From positions 1,178,001 through 1,242,000 of the forward strand of contig CAVXLG010000013.1 in NCBI GenBank assembly GCA_963762615.1: a stretch of 64,000 nucleotides of DNA. The letters are read 5' to 3'. The stretch comes from PALSA-505 sp963762615 (GTDB taxonomy: Bacteria; Actinomycetota; Actinomycetes; Streptosporangiales; Streptosporangiaceae). The position numbers were made by a program, and so were the translations under genes. Every line of letters starts with the position of its first letter. Position 1 is the stretch's first letter. Shown piece after piece: positions 1-9,500 of the stretch. The notes below the pieces were generated by a model. It was given only the letters and a program-made list of their open reading frames with translations, searched no databases and was not told the DNA's origin.

Positions 1-4
1 GCCT

Positions 5-326
5 GTGCTTGACCGCACGTTCTCCGCTTTGTCGGACCGGACCCGACGGGAGATTCTGGAGCGGCTCGGCCGGGGCCCGGCCACGATCAGCGAGCTGGCA
101 GCGCCGTTTGGCATTTCGCTGACCGGAGTGAAGAAGCACGTCCGGGTCCTGGAGGAGGCGGAATCTGGTCATCACGCAGAAGGTAGGCCGGGTCCGGGAA
201 TGCCGGCTCGGCCCCGGGCATCTGGACGATGCGGCGAGCTGGATCGAGGCCTACCGGCAGGCTTGGGAGGGCCGGTTCGACCGGTTCGAGCGCTACCTGG
301 CGGAGCGGACAGGGGGCCGGGGGTGA
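5..326 (+). pseudogene. ArsR-family winged-helix repressor, frameshifted
   Basis: The first ~55 codons encode a typical ArsR helix-turn-helix (LSDRTRREILERL, then TISELAAPFGIS and VKKHVRVLEEA). At about 170 the frame breaks. Removing one base in gcggaatctgg restores LVITQKVGRVRECRLGPG and the family tail SWIEAYRQAWEGRFDRFERYL, ending at TGA 324-326. That stop overlaps the GTG start of the next gene, so the two were translationally coupled. Family role: a DNA-binding repressor usually paired with an SRPBCC partner. One extra base is the only defect seen, so a sequencing error is as possible as true inactivation. The start may lie just upstream of the window, since no ribosome binding site is visible in the four bases before this ATG-like TTG/CTG region. 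Confidence 0.75.
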
Positions 327-766
327 GCGAGGAGCTGAGGGTGGAGCGCTTGTTCCCGGCATCTCCGGGAGAGGTGTTCGACGCGTTCACCGAGCCTGGG
401 GGGCAGCGGGCGCTGTTCGGGCGGGACGAACCGGGCTGGATCGTCGAATCGGAGGTGGACCTGCGGCCGGGGGGCGCATGGGAGGTGATCTACGGGCCTT
501 CGCGGCAGCAGCTGTACCGGCAGCGGCATGTGTTCCAGGTAGTCGACCGGCCCCGCCGGCTGGTCTTCACCACGACGGAAACGGCTCCGGACGGATCGGC
601 CCTTGAGCTGGAAGGCGAGATCACGCTGAAGGAGCAAGACGGGGCGACCTTGATGACGTTCGTCCAGCGCGGCTTCCCCGACGTGTCGCTGCGGGATCTG
701 CATGCGGCCGGTCTGGACGAGGCCTTCGACCGTATCGAGCAAGTCATCCGGGCGCGGTCGTCTTGA
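323..766 (+). CDS. SRPBCC (AHSA1/START-like) domain protein
   Basis: 147-residue protein starting at GTG 323, inside the stop codon of the ArsR gene. The SRPBCC signature is clear: VERLFPASPGEVFDAFTEP at the N-terminus, LRPGGAWEV in the middle, a VFQVVDRPRRLVFT strand, and a long C-terminal helix (LHAAGLDEAFDRIEQVIRA). The family forms a hydrophobic-ligand-binding helix-grip fold; no substrate can be assigned. ArsR + SRPBCC pairs are common in actinobacteria, and a fused version of the same architecture occurs at 27829-28629 in this window. Confidence 0.8.
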   Translation: MSEELRVERLFPASPGEVFDAFTEPGGQRALFGRDEPGWIVESEVDLRPGGAWEVIYGPSRQQLYRQRHVFQVVDRPRRLVFTTTETAPDGSALELEGEITLKEQDGATLMTFVQRGFPDVSLRDLHAAGLDEAFDRIEQVIRARSS

Positions 767-919
767 CCGGAGCGGGCGGCGGTGGGGCAGAAAGGGGGCA
801 CCGGCAGTGGCAGGAATGTGACGCGAAACGAGCGTGAGACGAGGCTTGCATGGCCCGGGAGGCCCTCACCTGCCGGGTCCGGAGTGCCAGGCCAAGAGCA
901 CAGACAGGAGGTATATCAG

Positions 920-1511
920 ATGAGCAAGGTTGTCGCCGGATTCTCGATGTCGCTGGACGGCTTCGTTGCTGACCCCGATGACGGGACCGAAGAAGTCTTC
1001 AAGTGGTATTCGGCGGGCGGCACGGACGCCGAGGTCATAGCCGGTGACGAGAGGTTCGGGCTGTCGCGTGAAGGCGCCGAGGTTATCGAGGAAGCCGGCC
1101 GGGCTGCCCGGCGTGCTGGTGACCGCGCGGCGGACCTTCGACATCGCCGACGCCTGGGGCGGCAAGCACCCGATGGACGTGCCGATGGTCGTTGTGACCC
1201 ACAGGATCCCCGAAGAATGGGCCAACCGCGAGGGATCGCCCTTCACGTTCGTCACCGACGGAGTCCCGAAGGCCATCGACGTGGCCCGCGAGATCGCCGG
1301 CGACAAGGACGTCGTGGTCGGCGCTCCCAGCGTCACCCAGCAGTGCCTGCAACTCGGGCTCCTCGATGCCATCCACATCGACCTAGTACCCGTGGTGCTC
1401 GGACGCGGGATCCGGCTCTTCGATCACCTGACCACGCCGATCGAACTCCTCGTCACCGAAGCCTCCGGGAACCCGCACGTCACCCACCTCACCTACCGAG
1501 TCCTCAAATAG
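920..1511 (+). pseudogene. Dihydrofolate reductase-like (RibD C-terminal) protein, frameshifted
   Basis: Starts at ATG 920 behind a strong ribosome binding site (aggaggtatatcag). The N-terminus MSKVVAGFSMSLDGFVADPD is the classic start of the DHFR/RibD_C family. Near 1090-1110 the frame shifts by one base; the downstream frame continues with GVLVTARRTFDIADAWGG, then VVTHRIPEEWA, GDKDVVVGAPSVTQQCLQLG, a catalytic-fold LGRGIRLFD segment, and ends at 1511 (YRVLK). Family members are NADPH-dependent reductases of unknown physiological substrate. Joining the two frames gives a full-length ~197-residue protein, so one indel in the G/C-rich stretch at gccggccgggctgcccgg is the only visible lesion. 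Confidence 0.8.
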
Positions 1512-1632
1512 CCGCAAGTCCCGGCTCACCCACCGGGGGATGATCCCCCGATGCGCGACCAAGGCACCTCACCCCACCATCAACCGAGTGGCCGTCCAGC
1601 AAGGGCTGACCGGCCGCTGTAGGAGGAACTCG

Positions 1633-1776
1633 ATGATCTGCCCGTTGCTGACCTACGCCGGCATGCAAACGGCAATGGCCGAGCTCGCCGAGGTATTCGG
1701 GCTGCAGATCGTCTGGTTTGGCGACGATGTCGCCGAGATCAGATGGAACGGCGGATTCCACGAGTTCGGCAGCTAA
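1633..1776 (+). CDS. Small protein of unknown function (47 aa)
   Basis: I do not recognise this gene. ATG 1633 follows a near-ideal Shine-Dalgarno (taggaggaactcg, 6 nt spacing). The product is short, with a mixed hydrophobic/acidic sequence (GMQTAMAELAEVFG, then VWFGDDVAEIRWNGG). It may be the 5' remnant of a longer gene, because what follows from 1800 is an unrelated fragment. Coding status rests mainly on the ribosome binding site. Confidence 0.35.
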   Translation: MICPLLTYAGMQTAMAELAEVFGLQIVWFGDDVAEIRWNGGFHEFGS

Positions 1777-1799
1777 CACAGGAGTGACCGCCACGACGA

Positions 1800-2040
1800 C
1801 GTGCCGACATTCGTACTCAACCTGGATGGCAGCAATCCGCACGTCATCGTCACCGGGCAAGACTTCCCGACCGGGGTAGCGGTGGGCGGGCCCCCAGGCG
1901 CCCTCCTGTACTGGGCCAACACCGGCAGCGGCGGGCACGGCACGATTGATAGTGCCAACCTTGACGGTTCCAGCCCGGGTGCCCTCGTCACCGGCCAGAA
2001 CGGCCCGGTCGGAGTGGCGGTCGATGCCGCGCATTCGTCT
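1800..2040 (+). pseudogene. Fragment of YWTD/NHL-type beta-propeller protein
   Basis: About 80 codons with two copies of the repeat type (NLDGSNPHVIVTGQDFPTG, LLYWANTG, SANLDGSSPGALVTG, VGVAVDAAH) found in extracellular six-bladed propellers. There is no proper start or signal peptide, and the repeats stop abruptly near 2040. It is a fragment of a longer secreted or cell-surface protein, with no evidence that it is expressed. Confidence 0.55.
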
Positions 2041-2058
2041 GTGGGAAGAGGGATTGTG

Positions 2059-2354
2059 ATGCGCAGTGTGTTCGGTCGTGGTCGTGGTCGTGGCCGGTGC
2101 CTTCGTGGTCGTGCTCGGGTCGGCTGCGGGGGCGGCGGTGGCCAAGCCGCGGCAGGCGGTGCTGGCGTTCCGCCCGGCCCCGTATGGGTACGGGCCGGTC
2201 CCGGTGGGCCAGCGGAAGGCCCGGACGTTCACGCTGGCCTACACCGGCGGCCGGGCCTCCGGCGCGCTGACGGTCAGGTTGTCGGGGCCGGCGGCGTTCA
2301 CGATCACCGCCGACACGTGCCGGGCGAGCCTGGCGCCGGGCAAGAGGTGCCGGG
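2059..2354 (+). pseudogene. Fragment of secreted Ig-like (choice-of-anchor type) protein
   Basis: A signal-peptide-like segment (VVVVVVAGAFVVVLGSAAG) is followed by one Ig-like domain (FTLAYTGGRASGALTVRLSG, PAAFTITADTCRASLAPGK). ATG 2059 has a ribosome binding site (agaggg) but lies one frame away from the hydrophobic segment, while GTG 2066 is in frame. The domain ends at a sharp junction near 2354, where XdhC-type sequence begins. A second decayed domain with the same TGPAAFT and GDTCTGASL pattern lies at 11882-12090, which suggests both derive from one gene family. Confidence 0.5.
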
Positions 2355-2513
2355 GTCGAGCTGGCCCGGCTGCGCTCGCCGATCGGCCTCGACCTCGGCG
2401 CCCGGACTCTGGAGCAGACTGCGGTGTCGGTCGCGGCCGAGCTGATTCGGCTTCGCTGGGGCAGCTTCGGCCGGCCGCTCACCCAGACCGCCGACCGCAT
2501 CCACCACGGCTGA
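2355..2513 (+). pseudogene. C-terminal fragment of XdhC/CoxI-family protein
   Basis: Read in a different frame from the preceding fragment, codons 2355-2513 give ARLRSPIGLDLGART, then a helix AVSVAAELIRLRWG and a tail ending at TGA 2511. The LRSPIGLDLGA block is a hallmark of the XdhC family (molybdenum-cofactor maturation of xanthine/CO dehydrogenases). Only the last ~52 residues remain, fused by rearrangement to unrelated sequence. The rest of this region to 2704 shows nothing coding. Confidence 0.7.
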
Positions 2514-2712
2514 CCGCGCCCGGCCGGGGGCGGCCGGCCGGATAGGTCTGGTTCTGGCCCGGGGCCGACGCCTGACCGTGGGAAGCCGGGCGCAACGGCC
2601 GGGCGCGCTCACCTCGCCGGGCCGCCTGGCTGCCATGCTGCGAAACCGGGAATCACGTGCCGCCGGCCGCAAGGGCCCGCACCGATCCCGCGGCCGCCAG
2701 CCCGGCCAGCGC

Positions 2713-2741
2713 GCCGCACCTTTGCCGCACTTTTGCCGCAC
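2713..2741 (+). promoter_or_regulatory. Triple direct repeat, 11-bp period, upstream of propeller gene copy 1
   Basis: GCCGCAC occurs at 2713, 2724 and 2735 with CTTT/TTTT linkers, giving an exact 11-bp period about 140 bp upstream of ATG 2880. A heptamer plus 4-bp spacer is the known architecture of SARP/AfsR-family binding sites. The same triplet is found upstream of the second propeller copy (22082-22110) and between the SRPBCC and STAND-regulator genes (12719-12747). Confidence 0.6.
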
Positions 2742-2879
2742 TTTATCTCTGGTTCGGCGGTCATGCCGTTGGTTACGCTCTGCGGCGAGCCCGGTAACAG
2801 GGATCGCGGCGCAGACCGTGCCCCGGCCCTGACAGCCCAGAGCCACGGCAGGTGCCGCGCCGGCCGGAGAGAAGGCACG

Positions 2880-5800
2880 ATGCTACTTATCCCGCCAGGC
2901 AAAGCACCCGAACGGGCAGTCATGACTGGATCGCCGCGGGCCGCGGGGGCGTCTGCGGCCGGCCGCGGCCTGCGCAGGGGACTGCTCCGGGGGCTGACTG
3001 CCGTGGTGGCAGTGGGGCTGCTCGGCTCGGGGGTTGCGGGCGCGGCGGCGGCCAGCGCCGGCACCAGGCCGGCGGCGGGGCCGGGGCACTGCACCCGGAC
3101 GGTGACCGGGACGCATCACGGCGTCCTGGTGGCCGGCTATGGCGTGCTGTGCCTGGACCGGGCCACCCAGTACGGGCCGGTGCGCGTGTGGCCGGGGGCC
3201 GGGCTGACGGGTCACCGGCTCGGCGGTCTCTGGCGCGGTGACCGCGACCCGGGCCCGCTCGGTGCAGGTCTGCGGGTCCACGGTCATCGGCCCGCTGCTG
3301 GCCGACGCGGACCGCGGGCCGGGTGACCCTGGGCGGGGCCGGGGCGTCCTGCCGCGGCGACACCTTCCACGGCCCGCTGGTGATCACCGGGTCGGCCCGG
3401 CGGGTGCAGGTGGCCGGGCTGCGCCAGCAGGGCCCGGTCACGCTGTCCGGCAACGCCGCCGGGGTGACGCTGTCCGGCGGCTCGGTCGGCGGGACGGTCA
3501 CCGTGCGCGGCAACCGGGGCCATGGCCCGGTGCTGATCGCGGCGAACGCGATCTCCGGGTCGCTGGCGTGCGCGGCCAACCGGCCCGCGCCGGGCGACCG
3601 GCGCCGGCCCAACACGGTGTCGGGGACGGCGAGCGGCCAGTGCCGCACCCTGGTGCCGCCCCGGCCGCGGCGGCAGGCCCTGCCGCCGCTGGCCCAGGAC
3701 CTGTCCGGCACGCTGCCGGACCTGAACTACGGCCAGGCGGTCGGCGACTTCACCGGCGCCGGCCACGACCAGCTCGCCTCCGCCCAGAACGGCCAGCTGA
3801 ACATCGCCAACGTCAACAAGTTCGGCGGCCAGGTGGTGCGGTCCACCCCGACCGACCTGATGGCAACGCCCAACGACGGGTTCGGCAACCAAGGAGGGCA
3901 GGACGTTTGGCAGTACATCAACATGAGTGAATATCAGGACAACGGCGCGACGTACAGCCTGACCGGGGTGAAGGTGGCCGCGAGCGCGTCCAATATCTTC
4001 ATGGCCGGGGCTACCTGGAATGGCAGCAACGGTTCAAACTATCAGCTGCACCTGTACGAGCTGCCGCACAACGGTTCCTGCGCCAGCGCTTCGTGCGCCG
4101 AGAAGACGGCGGCCCTGCCGGGAATCTATGACCCCCACTCCAACTATGCGCCGAGGCTCGTCGTGGCCACGTCGCTGGCGACGGGGGTGGTCGGCGGGCG
4201 GACGCTGATCGCGGTGGGGCTGTCGGACGAGGGCATTTACATCTTCGATGACAGCCTCAACCTGGTGGCCCGTATCACGGACATGGCCACCGGAGACGGA
4301 AGCCAGACACCGGTGACGGCGCTGGCGTTCGGCCCGCCGACGGGGTCTGGTCAGGGCGGGGTGCTGGTCGGAGGGGTGGAATCCCCGGCCGCGAGCTTGT
4401 TCACCTGGCAGCTCAACTCCGACGGCACCGAGGGGTTCCATTCCGTCGCCGGCCTAGGGTGGTTCCCCCAGGTGGTGATGGGGGCCGCGGTGGCCCAGGT
4501 GAACGGGCAGACGGTGTCGGTGTTCACCCGCTCGGACGGGGACGTGCTCGTGCTCAACCCGGACAGCGGAGTACTGATCGCCGACCTGCCGGGCGGGCTG
4601 CAGACCGGGCAGCCCACGGGGCTGACCCCGCTGACGCCGTGGAACGGCGAGCCGGGCAACCAGGAGCTGGTGGTGGGCAAGCTGGGCGGCACCGGCGACG
4701 AGGTGCTGCAGTACTCGGTCGTGAACGGGGCGCTGCAGGCGATACCGATCGGCTCGCAGGGCGCGACCGCGGACACCGCGGATCAGGTGTACGCGTGGTT
4801 CCCCGGATATCAGGCGGGCCGGCTGCGGGTGGCGAATGATTCGGCCGGGGCGGTGAGTATCGCGATGGCGTCGCGGCAGGATCCGGGGTACGGGTGCTGG
4901 CTGGATGCGCCGGTGACCCAGCCGCCGGTGCCGGCGTTCCCGGTCGAGGGCACGTCGCTGGCGGCCGGGGCGGTGTCGGCGGACTACTTCGCCGGTGCGC
5001 TGACCGCCGGGACAACCGGGGACTGCGCGTCGGCGCAGCCGGGCAGCACCGGCGAGCGGGCCGCCTATGTGATCATCACCCCGGCCGGGGACAGCGCCGA
5101 TGAGCACGTCGTCAAGCTGCTCGCCGGCGCGGACGGGACGCTGAGCATCCCCGACCAGCCTGGGCAGCCCGGCCAGGTCGGCGGGTACCTGACCGCCAGC
5201 CTGTCCCAGGTGTCACCCGGGCCGGGGTCGCTGGGGACCTGGCAGCTGACCGTGACCGGGGGCAGCGGGCCGGCCGCGGCGCAGGCCCCCTCGGTGGCCG
5301 GGTACCGGCTGACCGCGGCGCCGGACCCGGCGAACTACACCCCGCCGTCCAGCCCGGTGGCCGATGACCCGTGCCGGCCGGTGTACCGGTTCGACGTGAC
5401 CGGCGCCCAGTGGAAGAAGGTGACCTCGGCGGGGCAGGCGAGCGCGCAGTTGCCGCCGATGACCGCGCAGGGCAGCACCGATGGCGGGAAGACCTGGCAG
5501 GACCTGGGCCAGCTGATGCCGTCGGCCGCCCCTGCCGTGGCGGGCGGCACGGTGACCCTCGGCCCGGCCGGCTTCTTCGTCCAGAACGCCTCTGGTACTG
5601 CGACCGGGCCCGGCGTGTGGACCGCGGCCCCGCCCAGCCAGTGCCCGAGTACCGGCCAGCCCCCGGTGACCGAGGTGCGGGTGGTGTCGGGCGGGCTGGC
5701 CTCCGCCCCGGTGATGCTGGCCGATCTCGCCGCGCCACCGCTCAACGGCGGCTCTGGGGCTACCCCGGTCCAGGGGGTCGCGGCGACCCCCGATGGCAAC

Positions 5801-6523
5801 GGCGGCGCGGCGGCGCTGCCGCGCGCTGACGGGGCGGACCAGGCCGGGCTGACCCTGCAGCTGACCCCCAACGGCGGCGGGTCGATTGATCCCGGTGACC
5901 CGCGTTACAGCCTGGTCTACTACCGGACCCAGGGCACCAACGACCTGGTCACCGGGCTGTACCAGCCCGGCAGGTACGCCAGCTACATCGCGGTGGGCCG
6001 CTATGCCGCCGACGGCAGCGCAGCCGACCCCACCAGCAACTACCTGACCACCACCAGCACCGCCGCCCAGCATCTGGACCCGGTGATGAACGACACCGGC
6101 ACCACCACCGGCTACACCGGCGGGTCTTTCGCGGTGGCGGCCAGCAGCAACCCGCTGACCCCCGTCGGCACCCCCGGCGGCGGGATCAGCATCACCGGCT
6201 GCGCGTCGAATCCCTGCACGCTGACCGACCCCAGTACCGGTCCCGTCCTTTACCAGGCCGGCGGCGCGGACGGCGGGCCGGTGACCGGGCTGCTGGTGTC
6301 GGCCGCCGCGATCACCAGCCCGTCCTGCCTGCCGCTGCAGGTCGGCACGGGCAACGCGCACAACCTCGGCTCGGCGTCCCTGGACGTCACCGCCAGCCAG
6401 GCCAAGCTGGCCAGCACCTCCCAGTTCTGGCCCAGCGACAGCGTGGATACCGCGCTGGTCACCGCCGGGCAGCTTGTCCCGGCTACGGACATGCCCGTCA
6501 CCGGCGGCGGAACCCCGTGCTGA
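2880..6523 (+). pseudogene. Secreted beta-repeat/propeller protein, copy 1 (two frameshifts)
   Basis: ATG 2880 follows gagagaaggcacg. The N-terminus carries basic residues and a hydrophobic segment (LTAVVAVGLLGSGVAGAAAA), a secretion signal. Comparison with the intact copy at 18305-21943 shows one extra G near 3208 (gacgggtcacc versus gacggtcacc) and another near 3311 (gacgcggaccgcggg), moving the frame twice within ~100 bp. From 3323 to 6523 the frame is open for 1,066 codons. It contains short beta-helix-like repeats (GPVTLSGNAAGVTLSGG), FG-GAP/propeller-like repeats (QAVGDFTGAGHDQL, GNQELVVGKLGG) and a conserved ~600-residue C-terminal region. It lies 49 bp upstream of the RHS gene and presumably formed an operon with it. 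Function unknown; extracellular location is inferred. Confidence 0.75.
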
Positions 6524-6572
6524 CACTCCCTCGTTGTCCGGCCCGGCGGCCGGCCGCAGGAAAGGCAGACCG

Positions 6573-9500
6573 ATGAGTTCTACGATCATCAGGCGGGCCT
6601 GGCGGGCCTGCCGCCCGTCCGGCCGCCGTGCTGTCGTCCGCTGGCTGGGGGGGCTGGTGTCGGTGGTTCTGGTGGCGGCGGGGGTGCAGGCGGCGGGCGC
6701 GGGGCCGGCGCTGGCTGCCGCCGGGGCGGCCGGGGGCAAGGGGGCGACCTCGGGGCCGGTGTCGAACGCGTTCGCGATGGGCGGCGGGGTGGGTGGCAGC
6801 ATCAACCAGCGGACCGGGGCGTTCCAGGTATCGCTGCCGCTGGCCGGGGTGGCCGGGCGGGCCGGGGCGGGGTTGTCGCTGGCGCTGGGTTATGACCAGT
6901 CGCTGGCCGCGCTGGGCGCGGCCGGGGACCGGTTCGGGCTGGGCGCGGGGTGGACGCTGGGGGTGCCGTGGGTGGACACGGCCGCCGGGGTGCACGTGTA
7001 CCCGGCCTCGGGCGGCGCGTATGCCTACGATGCCAGCGCGCCGACCGGGCTGGCCGGCTACCCGCTGCGGGACCTGAGCTTTGTCAAGGATCCGGGGAAG
7101 ACCCAGCCGCCGCCCGGGGTCGCGGTGCGGCCGTACCTGTACGCGCTGACCTCCCTGGACGGCACGGTGGACCGGTTCGACGCGCATGGGAACCTGATCG
7201 AGCAGACAGACCGGTTCGGCAACGCGATCGACCTGGCCTGGCAGCAGTCCGGGTCGTGGTGGCAGCCGGTCTCGGTGACCGACAGCTACGGCCAGGTGAC
7301 CACGTTCCATTACACCGCCGGCACGGTGACGGTCACCGCGCCGCCCAATGCGGAGAACATCGCCGCCGCGACCACGCTGCATCTTGACGCGGGCCAGCTG
7401 ACCGGGATCACCAACGCGGCCGGGCAGGCCACCAGCTTCGGCTACAGCGCGGTGAGCGGGCAGGCCGCCGAGCTGCTGGACTCGGTGACTTCGCCGACCG
7501 GGGAACACACCAGCGTCACCTACGCCTCGCCGGACTACCAGCCGAACCTGGTGACTGTCGATACGGTGGACGTCACCGACTCCCACGGCCACCAGATGCT
7601 GCCGGAGCTGCATTTCGACGTCAACCCGCCGGGCAACACAGGCCAGCACAACTACACCGGCTACCCCTCCTACAACACCGTCGGCCCGAACGGCCTGTTC
7701 GACTCCGGGGATTCCGGCTACCGCTACACCACCGAGCTGTCGAACGGCACCTCGACGGTCGATGCCACCTACAACAGCCTGCACCTGCTGGTCGCGCAGA
7801 AGGTCTACCTGCACCCGCCGGGCGGGGCCCAGGTGCTGAACCAGGCGCAGGCCTACGCCTACCCGGCGGTGGCGTCGGTGGCCAGCCTGCCGGCCAACTA
7901 CGCCAAGCCGACCTCGGTCGCCGTCACCTACGGCGATCCCCAGTTCGGAGCCACCCGCACGGTGACGACCAACTCCGCCTACAACACCCTGGGCGAGCAG
8001 ACCTCGGCCACCAGCCCGTCCGGCACCACCACCACGACCAGTTACGGCAGCTACGGGCTGCCGCTGACCCAGACGGTGACCGGCGCGCACGGGGCCACCA
8101 GTACCACCACCAACACCCTCACCGCCGACGGCAAGCAGATCCGCACGACGACCACCGCGGCCGGCGCCACCGTGAAGACCGCGACCGCCCGCACCGTGAC
8201 CACCTACAGCTACAACGGCTTCGGCCAGGTCACCGGGCAGTCGCTGGCCTGGGCGCCGGGAGCCAAGCCGCCGGGGCCCAGCGGCGGCCCGGACCAGATC
8301 GACACCAGCCAGCAGATCAGCACCGACCCGGCCGCGCACACCCAGACCAGCGTGGTCACCACCGCGGCGGGGACCCCGGACGCGACCAGCACCACTACCG
8401 TGTCTGACCTGGTCACCGGGCAGGTGCTGCGCCAGACCGATCCGTCCGGGCTGACCACCTCCTACACCTACGACGCGCTGGGCCGCCAGCTGACGATGAC
8501 CGCGCCCGGCGGGCAGACCACCAAGACCGTCTACAACTCCCCGACCCAGACCACGGTGACCGCGCCCAGCGGGCTGGTCACCCAGACCACCACCGACGTG
8601 ACCGGCCGCACCGTCAAGGTCACCGACAACGTGGCCGGGGAGAAGCTGGTCGCCGACCCGGCGGCCCGCACGGTGCAGACCGATAGCTACAGCGCCGACG
8701 GAACCCAGCAGACCACGACCACCCCGGCCGGTACGGCCACCACCACGCTGGACCCGCTGGGCCGCCCGGTCAAGGTGGTCAACCCGGACGGGATCACCCA
8801 GGATACCTCCTACGACGCGGTGGCCAACACGCAGACCACCTCCCTGGTGCCGGCCGGCGCTTCGCCGTCCAGCCCCGTCTCCACCACCGTGCAGGGGTTC
8901 GACAACCTCAACCAGCCGGTCTCCTCGGCCACCACGTACGCCGACAGCACCCCGAAGGTGACCGCCGCCCAGTCCTACGACGGGCTGGGCCGGGTCACCT
9001 CGTCGTCGGCCGCCGGGGTCACCGTCACGCCCTCCTACGCCGGGGCCGGCGGTCTGGAAAACGCGGCCACGCTCACCCCCACTGACACCGGCTCCTTCCC
9101 CGGGAATCCGGTGACCGCGGCCACCACCAACACGATGACCGGCGCGCCCACGCTGAAGACCCTCACCCAGGCCGGGCAGGCCGCCCCTGGCGCCGCCTAC
9201 ACCTACGACGACGCCGGCCGGGCCGCTACCGTGACCACTCCGGCCGGAGCGAAGACCTCGTACACCTACACTCTGGATGGGCAGATCGCTAGCATCACCC
9301 AGCCGTCCGGCACCAAGACCGCCAACAGCTACGACCCGAAGACCGGCCGGCTGGCCGAGACCGACGTGACCGGCCCGGGCGGGCGCACCCAGAAGACCGC
9401 GTACGCCTACGACCCGGCCACCGGGCTGGTCACCGCGGTCTACAACCCGGACAACCCGGCCGACAAGATCAGCTACGACTACGACGCCGACGGGCACCTC

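Larger units (their letters stand above)
2705..6530 (+). repeat. Left arm of 3.8-kb inverted duplication
   Basis: This segment is repeated in inverted orientation at 18298-22118. The match begins at gccagcgcgccgcacc (2705) and ends at gctgacactccc (6530). Both promoter regions, the N-terminal ~300 codons and the C-terminal ~600 codons are nearly identical. The middle (~3760-4780) is clearly diverged. The left arm differs by two single-base insertions that break its gene. Copies of this length in inverted orientation could recombine and flip the ~11.8 kb between them. Confidence 0.9.
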
